Shown here: positions 1-5,053 of the stretch, piece by piece
Numbering within the stretch: the first letter of the stretch is position 1
Layout: the number at the start of each line of letters is the position of its first letter
Source of the DNA: Chloroflexota bacterium
Lineage (GTDB): Bacteria > Chloroflexota > Limnocylindria > Limnocylindrales > CSP1-4
Direction of reading: 5' to 3'
NCBI GenBank assembly: GCA_027457005.1
Contig: DAIDTV010000136.1
Coordinates: 1 to 5,054, forward strand
Length of the DNA: 5,054 nucleotides
Notes under the pieces: generated by a model
Databases searched by the model: none
What the model was told of the DNA's origin: nothing
The model's input: the letters and a program-made list of their open reading frames with translations, nothing else
Made by a program: the position numbers and the translations under genes

Positions 1-1
1 C

Positions 2-160
2 CCGCGCCGGCTCGTCGTCCTCGCCTAGGGCGAGTTCCGGCCCCACGCCGCCAAGACCGCCCTGGGTGTCATCCGGTACGGGCCGGATCCGGTCCTCGCG
101 ATCATCGACTCGACCCGGGCCGGTCGCAACGCCAGCGACCTGCTTGGCCCCGCCTTCGAC
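2..160 (+). pseudogene. dgcN: 5' part of dgcN, interrupted by an in-frame TAG
   Basis: This stretch is in the same reading frame as the DgcN CDS that follows and translates as a typical DUF1611 N-terminal Rossmann-like segment. It reads PRRLVVLA, then a stop at 26-28, then GEFRPHAAKTALGVIRYG, a short link, and IIDSTRAGRNASDLLG. Family members usually start a few residues before RRLVxLAEGEF, so the true start codon is probably just left of the window. The TAG sits where GAG (Glu) would be expected, a single G-to-T difference. No ATG, GTG or TTG lies in frame between the TAG and GTG 161, so the stop would remove the N-terminal domain if it is real. A sequencing or assembly error is an equally good explanation, because the rest of the gene is intact. 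Confidence 0.7.
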
Positions 161-1084
161 GTGCCCGTGGTCGCGACCCTGGAGGAGGTCCTTGACCGGC
201 TGCCCACCGCCCTCCTGATCGGGATCGCGCCGACCGGCGGGCGCCTCCCGCCCTCCTGGCGGTCGATCATCCTGCGGGCGATCCACGCCGGGCTGGACGT
301 GCTCTCCGGCCTCCACACCTTCATCTCCGACGACCCGGAGTTCGCCTCCGCCGCGGCGCTGGCAGGGGTGGAGCTGGTGGACTACCGGAAGCCGCCCGAG
401 CGCATGGAGACGTCGCTGGGGCGGCTCCACCGCCCGGGATCGCGGGTGATCCTGACCGTCGGGACCGACTGCGCCATCGGCAAGATGAGCGTGGCGCTGG
501 AGCTGCGCCGCGCGGCGCTGGACGCCGGGCTGTCCACCTCGTTCGTCGCCACCGGCCAGACCGGCATCATGATCGAGGGCTGGGGCGTCGCGATCGACCG
601 CGTGGTGAGCGACTTCGTGCAGGGCACCTGCGAGTGGATGAGCGAGGAGGGCGAGGCCCGGGGCGACTGGGTCTTCGTCGAGGGCCAGGGCTCGCTGGAT
701 CACCCCGCGTACAGCTCGGTCACGCTCGGGCTGATCCATGGCTTCACCCCGCACGCCATGGTGCTCGTCCACAAGCCGGGGCTGGCCGAGCACGACTTCG
801 ACCACCTTCCCGAACGCTCGTTCCCGCTGCACCCGCTGCCCGAGCTGATCCGAATCCACGAGGAGATCGCGGCGCTCGTGGCGCCCAGTCGGGTGGCGGC
901 CCTGGCGCTCAACACCTCGCTGCTGGACGAGGACGCCGCGCGGCGGGAGATCGAGCGGACGGCGTCCGAGACCGGGCTGCCCTGCGACGATCCGTTCCGC
1001 TTCGGAGGCGCGGCGCTGTTCGGCGGCCTCCGCGAGCGCGTGGAGGCGCTTCCCTGGGTCGATCGATCGGAGGTCATCGCATGA
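161..1084 (+). CDS. dgcN: DUF1611 family P-loop protein, D-glutamate N-acetyltransferase DgcN type
   Basis: Probable DgcN: in the described D-Glu catabolic (DGC) route, DgcN N-acetylates D-glutamate and its partner racemizes the product. The open part is 307 aa. Residues 1-90 finish the N-terminal domain (IGIAPTGGRLPPSW at 20-33, SGLHTFISDDPEF at 49-61). A Walker-A-like loop, GTDCAIGKMS at 101-110, opens the C-terminal DUF1611 domain. TGQTGIMIEGWG at 131-142 and VEGQGSLDHPAYS at 173-185 are further family signatures. The start given is GTG 161, the first canonical start after the in-frame TAG at 26-28. Homology clearly continues upstream to the window edge, for about 360 aa in all, near the family's usual length. 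The stop TGA overlaps the ATG of the epimerase gene (ATGA), indicating an operon with translational coupling. The family assignment is strong; the acetyltransferase activity is inferred from family and gene pairing. Confidence 0.83.
   Translation: MPVVATLEEVLDRLPTALLIGIAPTGGRLPPSWRSIILRAIHAGLDVLSGLHTFISDDPEFASAAALAGVELVDYRKPPERMETSLGRLHRPGSRVILTVGTDCAIGKMSVALELRRAALDAGLSTSFVATGQTGIMIEGWGVAIDRVVSDFVQGTCEWMSEEGEARGDWVFVEGQGSLDHPAYSSVTLGLIHGFTPHAMVLVHKPGLAEHDFDHLPERSFPLHPLPELIRIHEEIAALVAPSRVAALALNTSLLDEDAARREIERTASETGLPCDDPFRFGGAALFGGLRERVEALPWVDRSEVIA
1069..1073 (+). promoter_or_regulatory. Ribosome binding site of dgcA
   Basis: GGAGG lies 7 nt upstream of ATG 1081, inside the last codons of the preceding gene. 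It fixes the start of the epimerase gene and shows that it can load ribosomes itself as well as by coupling through the ATGA overlap. Confidence 0.75.
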
Positions 1085-2154
1085 GCAGCCTGCGCGTCGC
1101 GACCGACACGCTCCGGATCCCGTTTCACGACCCGTTCCGCATCGCCCGCGACATGAGCGGCGATGTCGCCGTGACCGTGATCGTGGAGCTGTCGTCGGCG
1201 GCGGATCGCGAGGCCGGCCGCAGCGGGCTGGGCGAGGGGTTCCCGGACACCTACTACGGCGAGAGCCCCGACACCATCGCGGCCGTGACGCCGCTGCTGC
1301 TCGAGGCGGTGGACCCGTTCGAGGAGCGGCTGGGAGCGGACCTGGCCGAGACCAGGACCGCGCTCGAGGCGGCCTCCGCGGCCATGGACGAGGCGATCCG
1401 CCACCACGGCGCGGCGAAGTGCGCGGTCGACATCGCGCTGCACGACCTGGCGGCGAAACGCCTGGGGGTACCCGTGCACCGGCTGCTGGGGCTGTCGCCC
1501 GACATCCCCCCCACCGACTTCACGATCGGCATCGACACGCCCGACGTGGTGGGCCGGCGGGCGGCCCGGGCCGCACGGTTCCCCGCGCTCAAGATCAAGG
1601 TCGGCGGCCCGGCCTACCTCGAGACGCTGGAGGCGGTGCGCGCGGTCTACGGAGGTCCGATCCGGGTGGACGCCAACACCGGCTGGGTGCCCGAGCAGGC
1701 GGTCCGCCTGGTGCCCCAGCTGCAGCGGCTGGGCGTCGAGCTGATCGAGCAGCCGTTCCCCGCCCACCGGCTCGACCAGCTCCGCTGGCTGCAGGAACGC
1801 TCGAGCCTGCCGATCGTCGCGGACGAGAGCTGCGTGGTGTACGACGACCTGGAGGCGCTGGTCGGTGTCGTGCAGGGCGTCAACGTGAAGCTGGCGAAAT
1901 GCGGCGGCGTGGGCCCGGCGAAGCGGATGCTGGAACGGGCGCGGGAGCTGGGCTTCCGCCGTTTCCTGGGCTGCATGGAGGAGACCAGCGTCGGCATCGC
2001 GGCATCCGCCGCGGTCGCCTCACTGGCCGACTGGGTCGACCTGGACGGCTGCCTGCTGCTGGCGGCCGACCCGTACGAGGGGCTCGAGCTCGCCGACGAC
2101 TGCCGCTGGCGGCTGGCCGACGCGCCCGGCCTGGGGGTCCACCCACGGGCCTGA
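1081..2154 (+). CDS. dgcA: Enolase-superfamily dipeptide epimerase / N-acetyl-D-glutamate racemase (DgcA type)
   Basis: A 357-aa protein, full length for the muconate-lactonizing subgroup of the enolase superfamily. Residues 1-130 form the capping domain, with the mobile-loop region around GEGFPDTYYGE (51-61). The barrel carries the complete catalytic set: KIK at 171-173 (K173 the expected base), metal ligands D198 (VDAN), E223 (LIEQPF) and D248 (ADES), and the opposite-face lysine in NVKLAKCGG (K270 or K273). DLD at 320-322 matches the DxD motif that holds the substrate amino end in L-Ala-D/L-Glu epimerases. Pairing with DUF1611 points to the DGC pathway: N-acetyl-D-Glu to N-acetyl-L-Glu in the cytoplasm. 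A muropeptide-derived L-Ala-D-Glu epimerase role is the main alternative, and the DxD motif keeps it open. The ATG start is supported by GGAGG 7 nt upstream and by the ATGA overlap. Confidence 0.85.
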   Translation: MSSLRVATDTLRIPFHDPFRIARDMSGDVAVTVIVELSSAADREAGRSGLGEGFPDTYYGESPDTIAAVTPLLLEAVDPFEERLGADLAETRTALEAASAAMDEAIRHHGAAKCAVDIALHDLAAKRLGVPVHRLLGLSPDIPPTDFTIGIDTPDVVGRRAARAARFPALKIKVGGPAYLETLEAVRAVYGGPIRVDANTGWVPEQAVRLVPQLQRLGVELIEQPFPAHRLDQLRWLQERSSLPIVADESCVVYDDLEALVGVVQGVNVKLAKCGGVGPAKRMLERARELGFRRFLGCMEETSVGIAASAAVASLADWVDLDGCLLLAADPYEGLELADDCRWRLADAPGLGVHPRA

Positions 2155-2159
2155 CGGCA

Positions 2160-2192
2160 TGTGGACAAGTTGGTGGACAACGCGGTGGACAG
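2160..2192 (-). repeat. Three tandem DnaA-box-like 9-mers with 12-bp period
   Basis: TGTGGACAA (2160-2168), GGTGGACAA (2172-2180) and GGTGGACAG (2184-2192) are direct repeats starting exactly 12 bp apart. Read on the minus strand, the first is TTGTCCACA, a perfect match to the DnaA box preferred in Streptomyces and Mycobacterium. The other two are TTGTCCACC and CTGTCCACC, with one and two mismatches. They begin 5 bp after the dgcA stop. No dnaA or dnaN gene is visible nearby, so this may be a DnaA titration or regulatory site, another repressor's operator, or chance in GC-rich DNA. The repeat is seen directly; DnaA binding is inferred. Confidence 0.5.
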
Positions 2193-2221
2193 AACCCCTT
2201 CCTCGGCCCGCCCGCCGCGCC

Positions 2222-2227
2222 TAGCAT
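2222..2227 (+). promoter_or_regulatory. Possible -10 element (TAGCAT) upstream of the 107-aa gene
   Basis: TAGCAT is a 4-of-6 match to TATAAT in the only non-coding gap before the 107-aa gene. I see no good -35 at 16-18 bp; TGGACA of the third DnaA-like repeat (2186-2191) is 30 bp away, too far for a sigma-70 spacer. If active, transcription would start near 2234 and leave a leader of about 130 nt before ATG 2363. Weak evidence. Confidence 0.25.
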
Positions 2228-2247
2228 GTCCCCTCGATGGCTCCGAT

Positions 2248-2259
2248 GGCCCGCGGGCC
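2248..2259. repeat. 12-bp perfect palindrome in the leader region
   Basis: GGCCCGCGGGCC is a perfect inverted repeat lying 20 bp downstream of the TAGCAT element. Its position would suit an operator or a short leader hairpin. However, perfect GC-only palindromes arise easily in DNA this GC-rich, and no second copy is present elsewhere in the window. Confidence 0.2.
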
Positions 2260-2345
2260 CGGGGCGGACATCGCTGGGGGGCTGGGCCGCACCCGTCCGG
2301 GGCGCTGGGTCGCGCTCATGTGTCAAGGCGTCCGGTGCAGGGAGT

Positions 2346-2353
2346 GGAGGGAG
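2346..2353 (+). promoter_or_regulatory. Ribosome binding site that sets the start of the 107-aa gene
   Basis: GGAGGGAG lies 9 nt upstream of ATG 2363, giving that ATG a Shine-Dalgarno context. The same frame is open back to ATG 2237, but the stretch between has poor codon bias (AGG, TGT, CAA, GTA codons) and no protein-like character. ATG 2363 is therefore preferred. Confidence 0.55.
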
Positions 2354-2362
2354 TCTGTATCG

Positions 2363-2686
2363 ATGGAGCCTGCTGAGTCCCGCAGTGCGGGATCGAACGC
2401 CGAGGCGGCGGACTTCGTGCGCTTCTGCTACGCGCGCCACCCGGTCTCCTGGCCGCAGCTGTACGACGAGATGAGCGCGGTGGCCGCCCGGGGGCTCTAC
2501 CGCGGCTGGGGGTACGGCGAGCTGGCGGACCACGGGATCCGGTTCACGCTGCCGGATCTGCCCGCACTCGCCGCGCTGGTGAGCACCATCGTGCAGGCGG
2601 AGTGCGCGCATGCGGCAGAACGGCGAGCCGCCGCCCGGCTGGGAGCGGCGCGCCGCCCGGCACCCGAGCCGCTGCCGGCCGGTTAG
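2363..2686 (+). CDS. Small conserved-looking protein of unknown function (107 aa)
   Basis: I cannot assign a family. The core, residues 16-81, looks like a folded all-alpha domain rich in aromatic residues. It runs from DFVRFCYARHPVSWPQLYDEM through AVAARGLYRGWGYGEL to HGIRFTLPDLPALAALV. The tail from about residue 84 is low-complexity Ala/Arg/Pro and probably disordered. There is no signal peptide, membrane helix or metal-binding cluster; the only cysteines are in FCYAR and AECAH. The start is ATG 2363, chosen on its Shine-Dalgarno sequence and codon bias; ATG 2237 in the same frame would add 42 unlikely residues. The stop is TAG. It stands alone between non-coding gaps of 208 and 141 bp, so its neighbours give no functional clue. 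A DNA- or protein-binding role is only a guess. Confidence 0.7.
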   Translation: MEPAESRSAGSNAEAADFVRFCYARHPVSWPQLYDEMSAVAARGLYRGWGYGELADHGIRFTLPDLPALAALVSTIVQAECAHAAERRAAARLGAARRPAPEPLPAG

Positions 2687-2748
2687 GAGGCGGGAGCCCG
2701 AGGCGCCGGCCATCGACTGTCATCGTCACGGCGATCATCGCCGCGGAA

Positions 2749-2781
2749 GGACGCCCCGTCCGGGACACCGGCGGGGCGTCC
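2749..2781 (+). terminator. GC-rich stem-loop, probable terminator of the 107-aa gene
   Basis: GGACGCCCCG (2749-2758) pairs perfectly with CGGGGCGTCC (2772-2781). Beyond a bulged T at 2759 the stem continues with CCGG/CCGG (2760-2763 with 2768-2771), closing on a GACA loop. It lies 62 nt after the TAG stop and 46 nt before the next ATG. There is no U-tract after it, as often seen in high-GC bacteria, so it could also be a hairpin for the opposite strand or a protein-binding site. Confidence 0.5.
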
Positions 2782-2789
2782 TGGCATGG

Positions 2790-2819
2790 TCGGCATGGTG
2801 GTGGCCCCGCCCCTATACT
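2790..2819 (+). promoter_or_regulatory. Sigma-70-type promoter, probably leaderless, for the 75-aa gene
   Basis: The -10 box TATACT (2814-2819) is a near-consensus hexamer and stands out in this GC-rich DNA. TCGGCA (2790-2795) is a 4-of-6 match to TTGACA with an 18-bp spacer. The ATG of the 75-aa gene starts at 2828, eight bases after the -10 box, about where transcription would begin. No Shine-Dalgarno fits in between. This is the classic arrangement of a leaderless mRNA. Confidence 0.65.
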
Positions 2820-2827
2820 CGGCCCCG

Positions 2828-3055
2828 ATGCGCCAGATGTACCACCCCGACGATCTCGCCTCGATGGATCCGCTCGTGCTGATGAAGAACCTGGACCACG
2901 TCCGGATGACGAGCCGGCGCCTCAGCTACATCCTCCAGCAGCAGGTGCATCTCTACACGCCGGAGGCCAACCAGCTGCGCGACCAGATCGACCGGTACGT
3001 GGAGGCCGAGCGCCAGATCGAGGGCGAGATGGCGAGGCGGGAGATCCGCTCGTAG
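2828..3055 (+). CDS. Small helical protein of unknown function (75 aa)
   Basis: I do not recognise this family. Residues 5-17 (YHPDDLASMDPLV) lead into two long predicted helices. The first spans about residues 18-40 (MKNLDHVRMTSRRLSYIL); the second spans about 43-70 and is charged and heptad-like (EANQLRDQIDRYVEAERQ). The whole suggests a soluble helical hairpin or short coiled coil that may oligomerize. There are no cysteines, membrane segments or catalytic motifs. ATG 2828 is chosen because it lies 8 nt after the TATACT box. In-frame ATG 2786 and 2795 lie upstream of that promoter and would add low-quality sequence. The stop is TAG. The downstream glycosyltransferase is on the same strand and could be co-transcribed unless the hairpin at 3086-3102 terminates. 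Confidence 0.7.
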   Translation: MRQMYHPDDLASMDPLVLMKNLDHVRMTSRRLSYILQQQVHLYTPEANQLRDQIDRYVEAERQIEGEMARREIRS

Positions 3056-3085
3056 CCGAGGGCACGCCCGCGCGCCGCTCGCCGG

Positions 3086-3102
3086 ACGGCTCTTCGAGCC
3101 GT
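3086..3102 (+). terminator. Short stem-loop after the 75-aa gene
   Basis: ACGGCTC (3086-3092) and GAGCCGT (3096-3102) form a perfect 7-bp stem with a TTC loop, 30 nt after the TAG stop. The following bases (TCGCACGG) are not a U-tract. It could be a weak terminator, or lie within the 5' end of the glycosyltransferase reading frame, whose true start is unresolved. Confidence 0.35.
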
Positions 3103-3198
3103 TCGCACGGTCTCCGCCTCGGGCCGGCCCCGTGGCCCCTCCGTTCGCCCGGCATCGCGGTTCCGCTCCTGATCGCGCTCGCCTTCCTCGTCCTGCTC

Positions 3199-4575
3199 GT
3201 GAGCGCGGTGGGCGTCGATCCGGCCCGCGGCGTGACCGCCAGCACCAGCCCCTACACCGACGAGGGCTGGAACGTCGTGAACGCGCGCGACCTGGTCATG
3301 TTCGGGTCGTGGGCGACCGACGACTGGCGGATGTACATCCTGAACTTCCCGTTCAGCGCGCTGGAGGCCGCGTGGATGGCGGCCGTCGGGGTCGGGATCG
3401 TGCAGGCGCGCCTGCTCGTGATCGCCTGCGGGGCGGTCGCGCTGGGCACGCTGGGCATCGGCCTGCGACGGCAGCTCGGCGGCGCCGGTGCGTCGCTCGC
3501 CACCGCCGCGCTCGCCGGCTCGGCGCTGCTGCTCTACTACGGCCGGCTGGCCTACCTCGAGCCGCTGGTCATGCTCTGGCTGATCGCGGCGCTCACGCTC
3601 CTGGTGCGTGCGCGGCCGTCGCTGGCGACCGGCATCGTCGCCGGGATTGCCCTGGCGCTGGCGATCGCCACCAAGGCCAGCGCGGGGTTCGCGGCCGCCG
3701 GCCTGCTCGGCGGCGTCGCGGTGGCCGGGTGGCGCGATCGGGGAGTCCGCCGGGCCGTCCTGGGCGCCGTGCTCGGCCTGGTCGCGGCCGCGCTGGCGTG
3801 GGCGATCGCCTTCGCCGTCCCCAACCCGGCCGCGCTGGCCACCGACCTGCGCATCTGGGCCCCGGAGCCGCTGCCGCACAGCGTCGTCGCGCTCGTCCGC
3901 CGGATCACCTCCTACGCCGGCCGGAGCGACGGCGGGATTCCGCTGGCGCTGCCGCTGCTGCTCGCGGGCGCCGCCGGTCTGCTCGTGGTCCTGGTTCGGC
4001 ACGCCGAGCTGACGGCGGAGCAGCGGCGCCTGGCCGCGGCGTCCGCCGGCTGGTTCGTGGTGGGGATGGGCGTCCTGCTGGTCGTGCCGTACCGCCCGAA
4101 CCGGTACCTGGTCCCGCTGCTGCCGCCGCTGGCCGTGCTGGCCGGCCTGGGGTTCGCGCTGCTGGCGCGCCGGGCCGCTGAGCGCCGGGCGCTCGTGATG
4201 GCCGCCGGCCTCGTGCTGGCGGTCGCCCTCGTCGCTCCCGGCGTGGTGCTGCAGCTGGGCTGGGCGACCACCACGCCCTCGACGCTGCCTGCGGTCCAGG
4301 CACGGATCGCCACGCTCGTGCCGGCCGGGTCCGTGATCCAGGGCGACCTCGCCCCGGTGCTCGCCATGCAGGCGCGCGCGACCACCATCGTGTCGCGGCC
4401 CGCGACCAGCGTGAACCCGGGCGACCTGTACGAGACGCGGGGGGTGCGGTGGGTGCTGACGACAGGTCCGGCTCCCCAGTGGGCGGCCCTCCACCCGGCT
4501 GCGTGGGCGGCGCGGACGAGGGAGCTCTGCGTGTCCTGGGGCCCGGGCGAGACCTGCCTCTACCGGCTGCCCTGA
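3199..4575 (+). CDS. Multi-pass GT-C glycosyltransferase, GT39/GT83-like (5' end uncertain)
   Basis: Integral membrane glycosyltransferase of the PMT/ArnT-like GT-C superfamily, expected to move a sugar from a polyprenyl-phosphate donor to an acceptor outside the membrane. Numbering from GTG 3199 (458 aa): the first outer loop holds TDEGW (20-24), with the acidic pair D21/E22 typical of the GT-C active site. YYGRLAYLEPL (113-123) and YRPNRYLVPLLPPLAVL (298-314) match family signatures. Hydrophobic helices lie near 72-89, 98-114, 119-136, 143-177 (two), 186-207, 247-267, 279-296, 302-323 and 330-352. A soluble tail of about 100 residues follows (PAGSVIQGDLAPVLAMQA at 375-392). GTG 3199 is the first canonical start, but it cuts into a hydrophobic helix (GIAVPLLIALAFLVLL) encoded in frame from about 3151. 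The real protein is therefore probably longer. Donor and acceptor cannot be inferred. Confidence 0.75.
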   Translation: MSAVGVDPARGVTASTSPYTDEGWNVVNARDLVMFGSWATDDWRMYILNFPFSALEAAWMAAVGVGIVQARLLVIACGAVALGTLGIGLRRQLGGAGASLATAALAGSALLLYYGRLAYLEPLVMLWLIAALTLLVRARPSLATGIVAGIALALAIATKASAGFAAAGLLGGVAVAGWRDRGVRRAVLGAVLGLVAAALAWAIAFAVPNPAALATDLRIWAPEPLPHSVVALVRRITSYAGRSDGGIPLALPLLLAGAAGLLVVLVRHAELTAEQRRLAAASAGWFVVGMGVLLVVPYRPNRYLVPLLPPLAVLAGLGFALLARRAAERRALVMAAGLVLAVALVAPGVVLQLGWATTTPSTLPAVQARIATLVPAGSVIQGDLAPVLAMQARATTIVSRPATSVNPGDLYETRGVRWVLTTGPAPQWAALHPAAWAARTRELCVSWGPGETCLYRLP

Positions 4576-4579
4576 GCGG

Positions 4580-5053
4580 TCACGGGCTGCCCCGGGCGAT
4601 CAGCCTCGGCCGGGCCCGGGGAGGCCAGGTCCAGTCGATCGGGAGCGACGCCCCCGCGAGCGCCCGGCGCCGCCCGAGCTCCGTGGGCGCGAGCACCAGC
4701 AGGCGATCGGTCCGGATCGCCCGGCCCGCCTCGTCGCCCCAGATCCTGGTGGACTTGCGGTGCGCCGCGATCTCGTCGACGGCGATTCCGGCCAGCCGGT
4801 ACCCCTCCGGCCGGGCCGCCTCCTCCCACGCCCTGGACGCCAGGTCGATCTCGCGCGGGAGTCGATGGCCGCCGTCCGACTCGACGTCACCGAGCACGAG
4901 CACCACGATGGCGTCGTCGCTCAGCACGACCAGCAGATCCGCCAGCACCTCCCGGAGGAAGCGCAGCCACGCCTGCGGACGGTGGACCTGGTCCAGCGTG
5001 GCATCGACCCCCTCGGGCACGAGTCCCAGGAACCAGAGCCGGAGCCAGTTGAA
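4580..5053 (-). CDS. C-terminal part of a probable SAM-dependent (DNA N4/N6-type) methyltransferase
   Basis: The frame is open to the right edge, so only the last 157 residues are present. They begin FNWLRLWFLGL, which resembles the region after the catalytic motif in N4/N6 DNA methylase-like proteins. VVLVLGDV (50-57) has the hydrophobic strand plus Gly-Asp expected of a late Rossmann strand. WGDEAGRAIRTDRLLVL (105-121) resembles the terminal 'WG...T-DR-lvl' segment of these enzymes. The C-terminus, PIDWTWPPRARPRL, is Pro/Arg-rich. An internal GTG at 5020 gives a 146-aa frame, but coding continues upstream without a stop, so it is not taken as the start. SAM-binding motif I and any (D/N/S)PP(Y/W) motif would lie outside the window. 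It converges with the glycosyltransferase, with 4 nt between stop codons. Function is tentative: I recognise the pattern, not a specific family. Confidence 0.6.
   Translation of the reverse strand, partial: FNWLRLWFLGLVPEGVDATLDQVHRPQAWLRFLREVLADLLVVLSDDAIVVLVLGDVESDGGHRLPREIDLASRAWEEAARPEGYRLAGIAVDEIAAHRKSTRIWGDEAGRAIRTDRLLVLAPTELGRRRALAGASLPIDWTWPPRARPRLIARGSP

Noticed and set aside
26..28. UAG reassigned as a sense codon (pyrrolysine or recoded genome)
   Set aside because: TAG is used as an ordinary stop at 2684-2686 and 3053-3055, and DUF1611 proteins do not carry pyrrolysine as far as I know.
700..1767. Long minus-strand open frame opposite dgcN/dgcA
   Set aside because: Low-complexity Arg/Gly/His/Gln translation typical of antisense frames in GC-rich genes; the plus strand holds two well-conserved enzymes.
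2237..2362. N-terminal extension of the 107-aa gene to ATG 2237
   Set aside because: Poor codon bias (AGG, TGT, CAA, GTA), no domain character, and a good Shine-Dalgarno sequence before ATG 2363. A leaderless start at 2237, 9 nt after TAGCAT, is possible but less likely.
2161..2376. Plus-strand 71-aa frame starting in the DnaA-like repeats
   Set aside because: No ribosome binding site or protein-like pattern. Its opening residues are simply the translated tandem repeat, and it overlaps the better-supported 107-aa gene.
2783..2799. Direct repeat GGCATGGT twice with a 9-bp period
   Set aside because: Only two short copies with no further units; it overlaps the promoter region, but nothing ties it to a regulator.
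2953..4494. Long minus-strand open frame opposite the glycosyltransferase
   Set aside because: Composition is Arg/Gln/Gly/His-rich with no domain-like pattern; the plus strand shows clear membrane helices and GT-C motifs.
2602..4575. A single 657-aa plus-strand frame from GTG 2602
   Set aside because: Its first ~180 residues are Arg/Pro/Gly/Ala-rich shadow translation across the end of the 107-aa gene, the hairpin and all of the 75-aa gene. Only the part from about 3145 on looks like protein.
4590..4621. Inverted repeat CCCCGGGC / GCCCGGGG just after the convergent junction
   Set aside because: Perfect 8-bp arms, but with a 16-nt loop, inside the coding end of the minus-strand gene and with no T-tract. 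Such GC-only arms are expected by chance at this composition.
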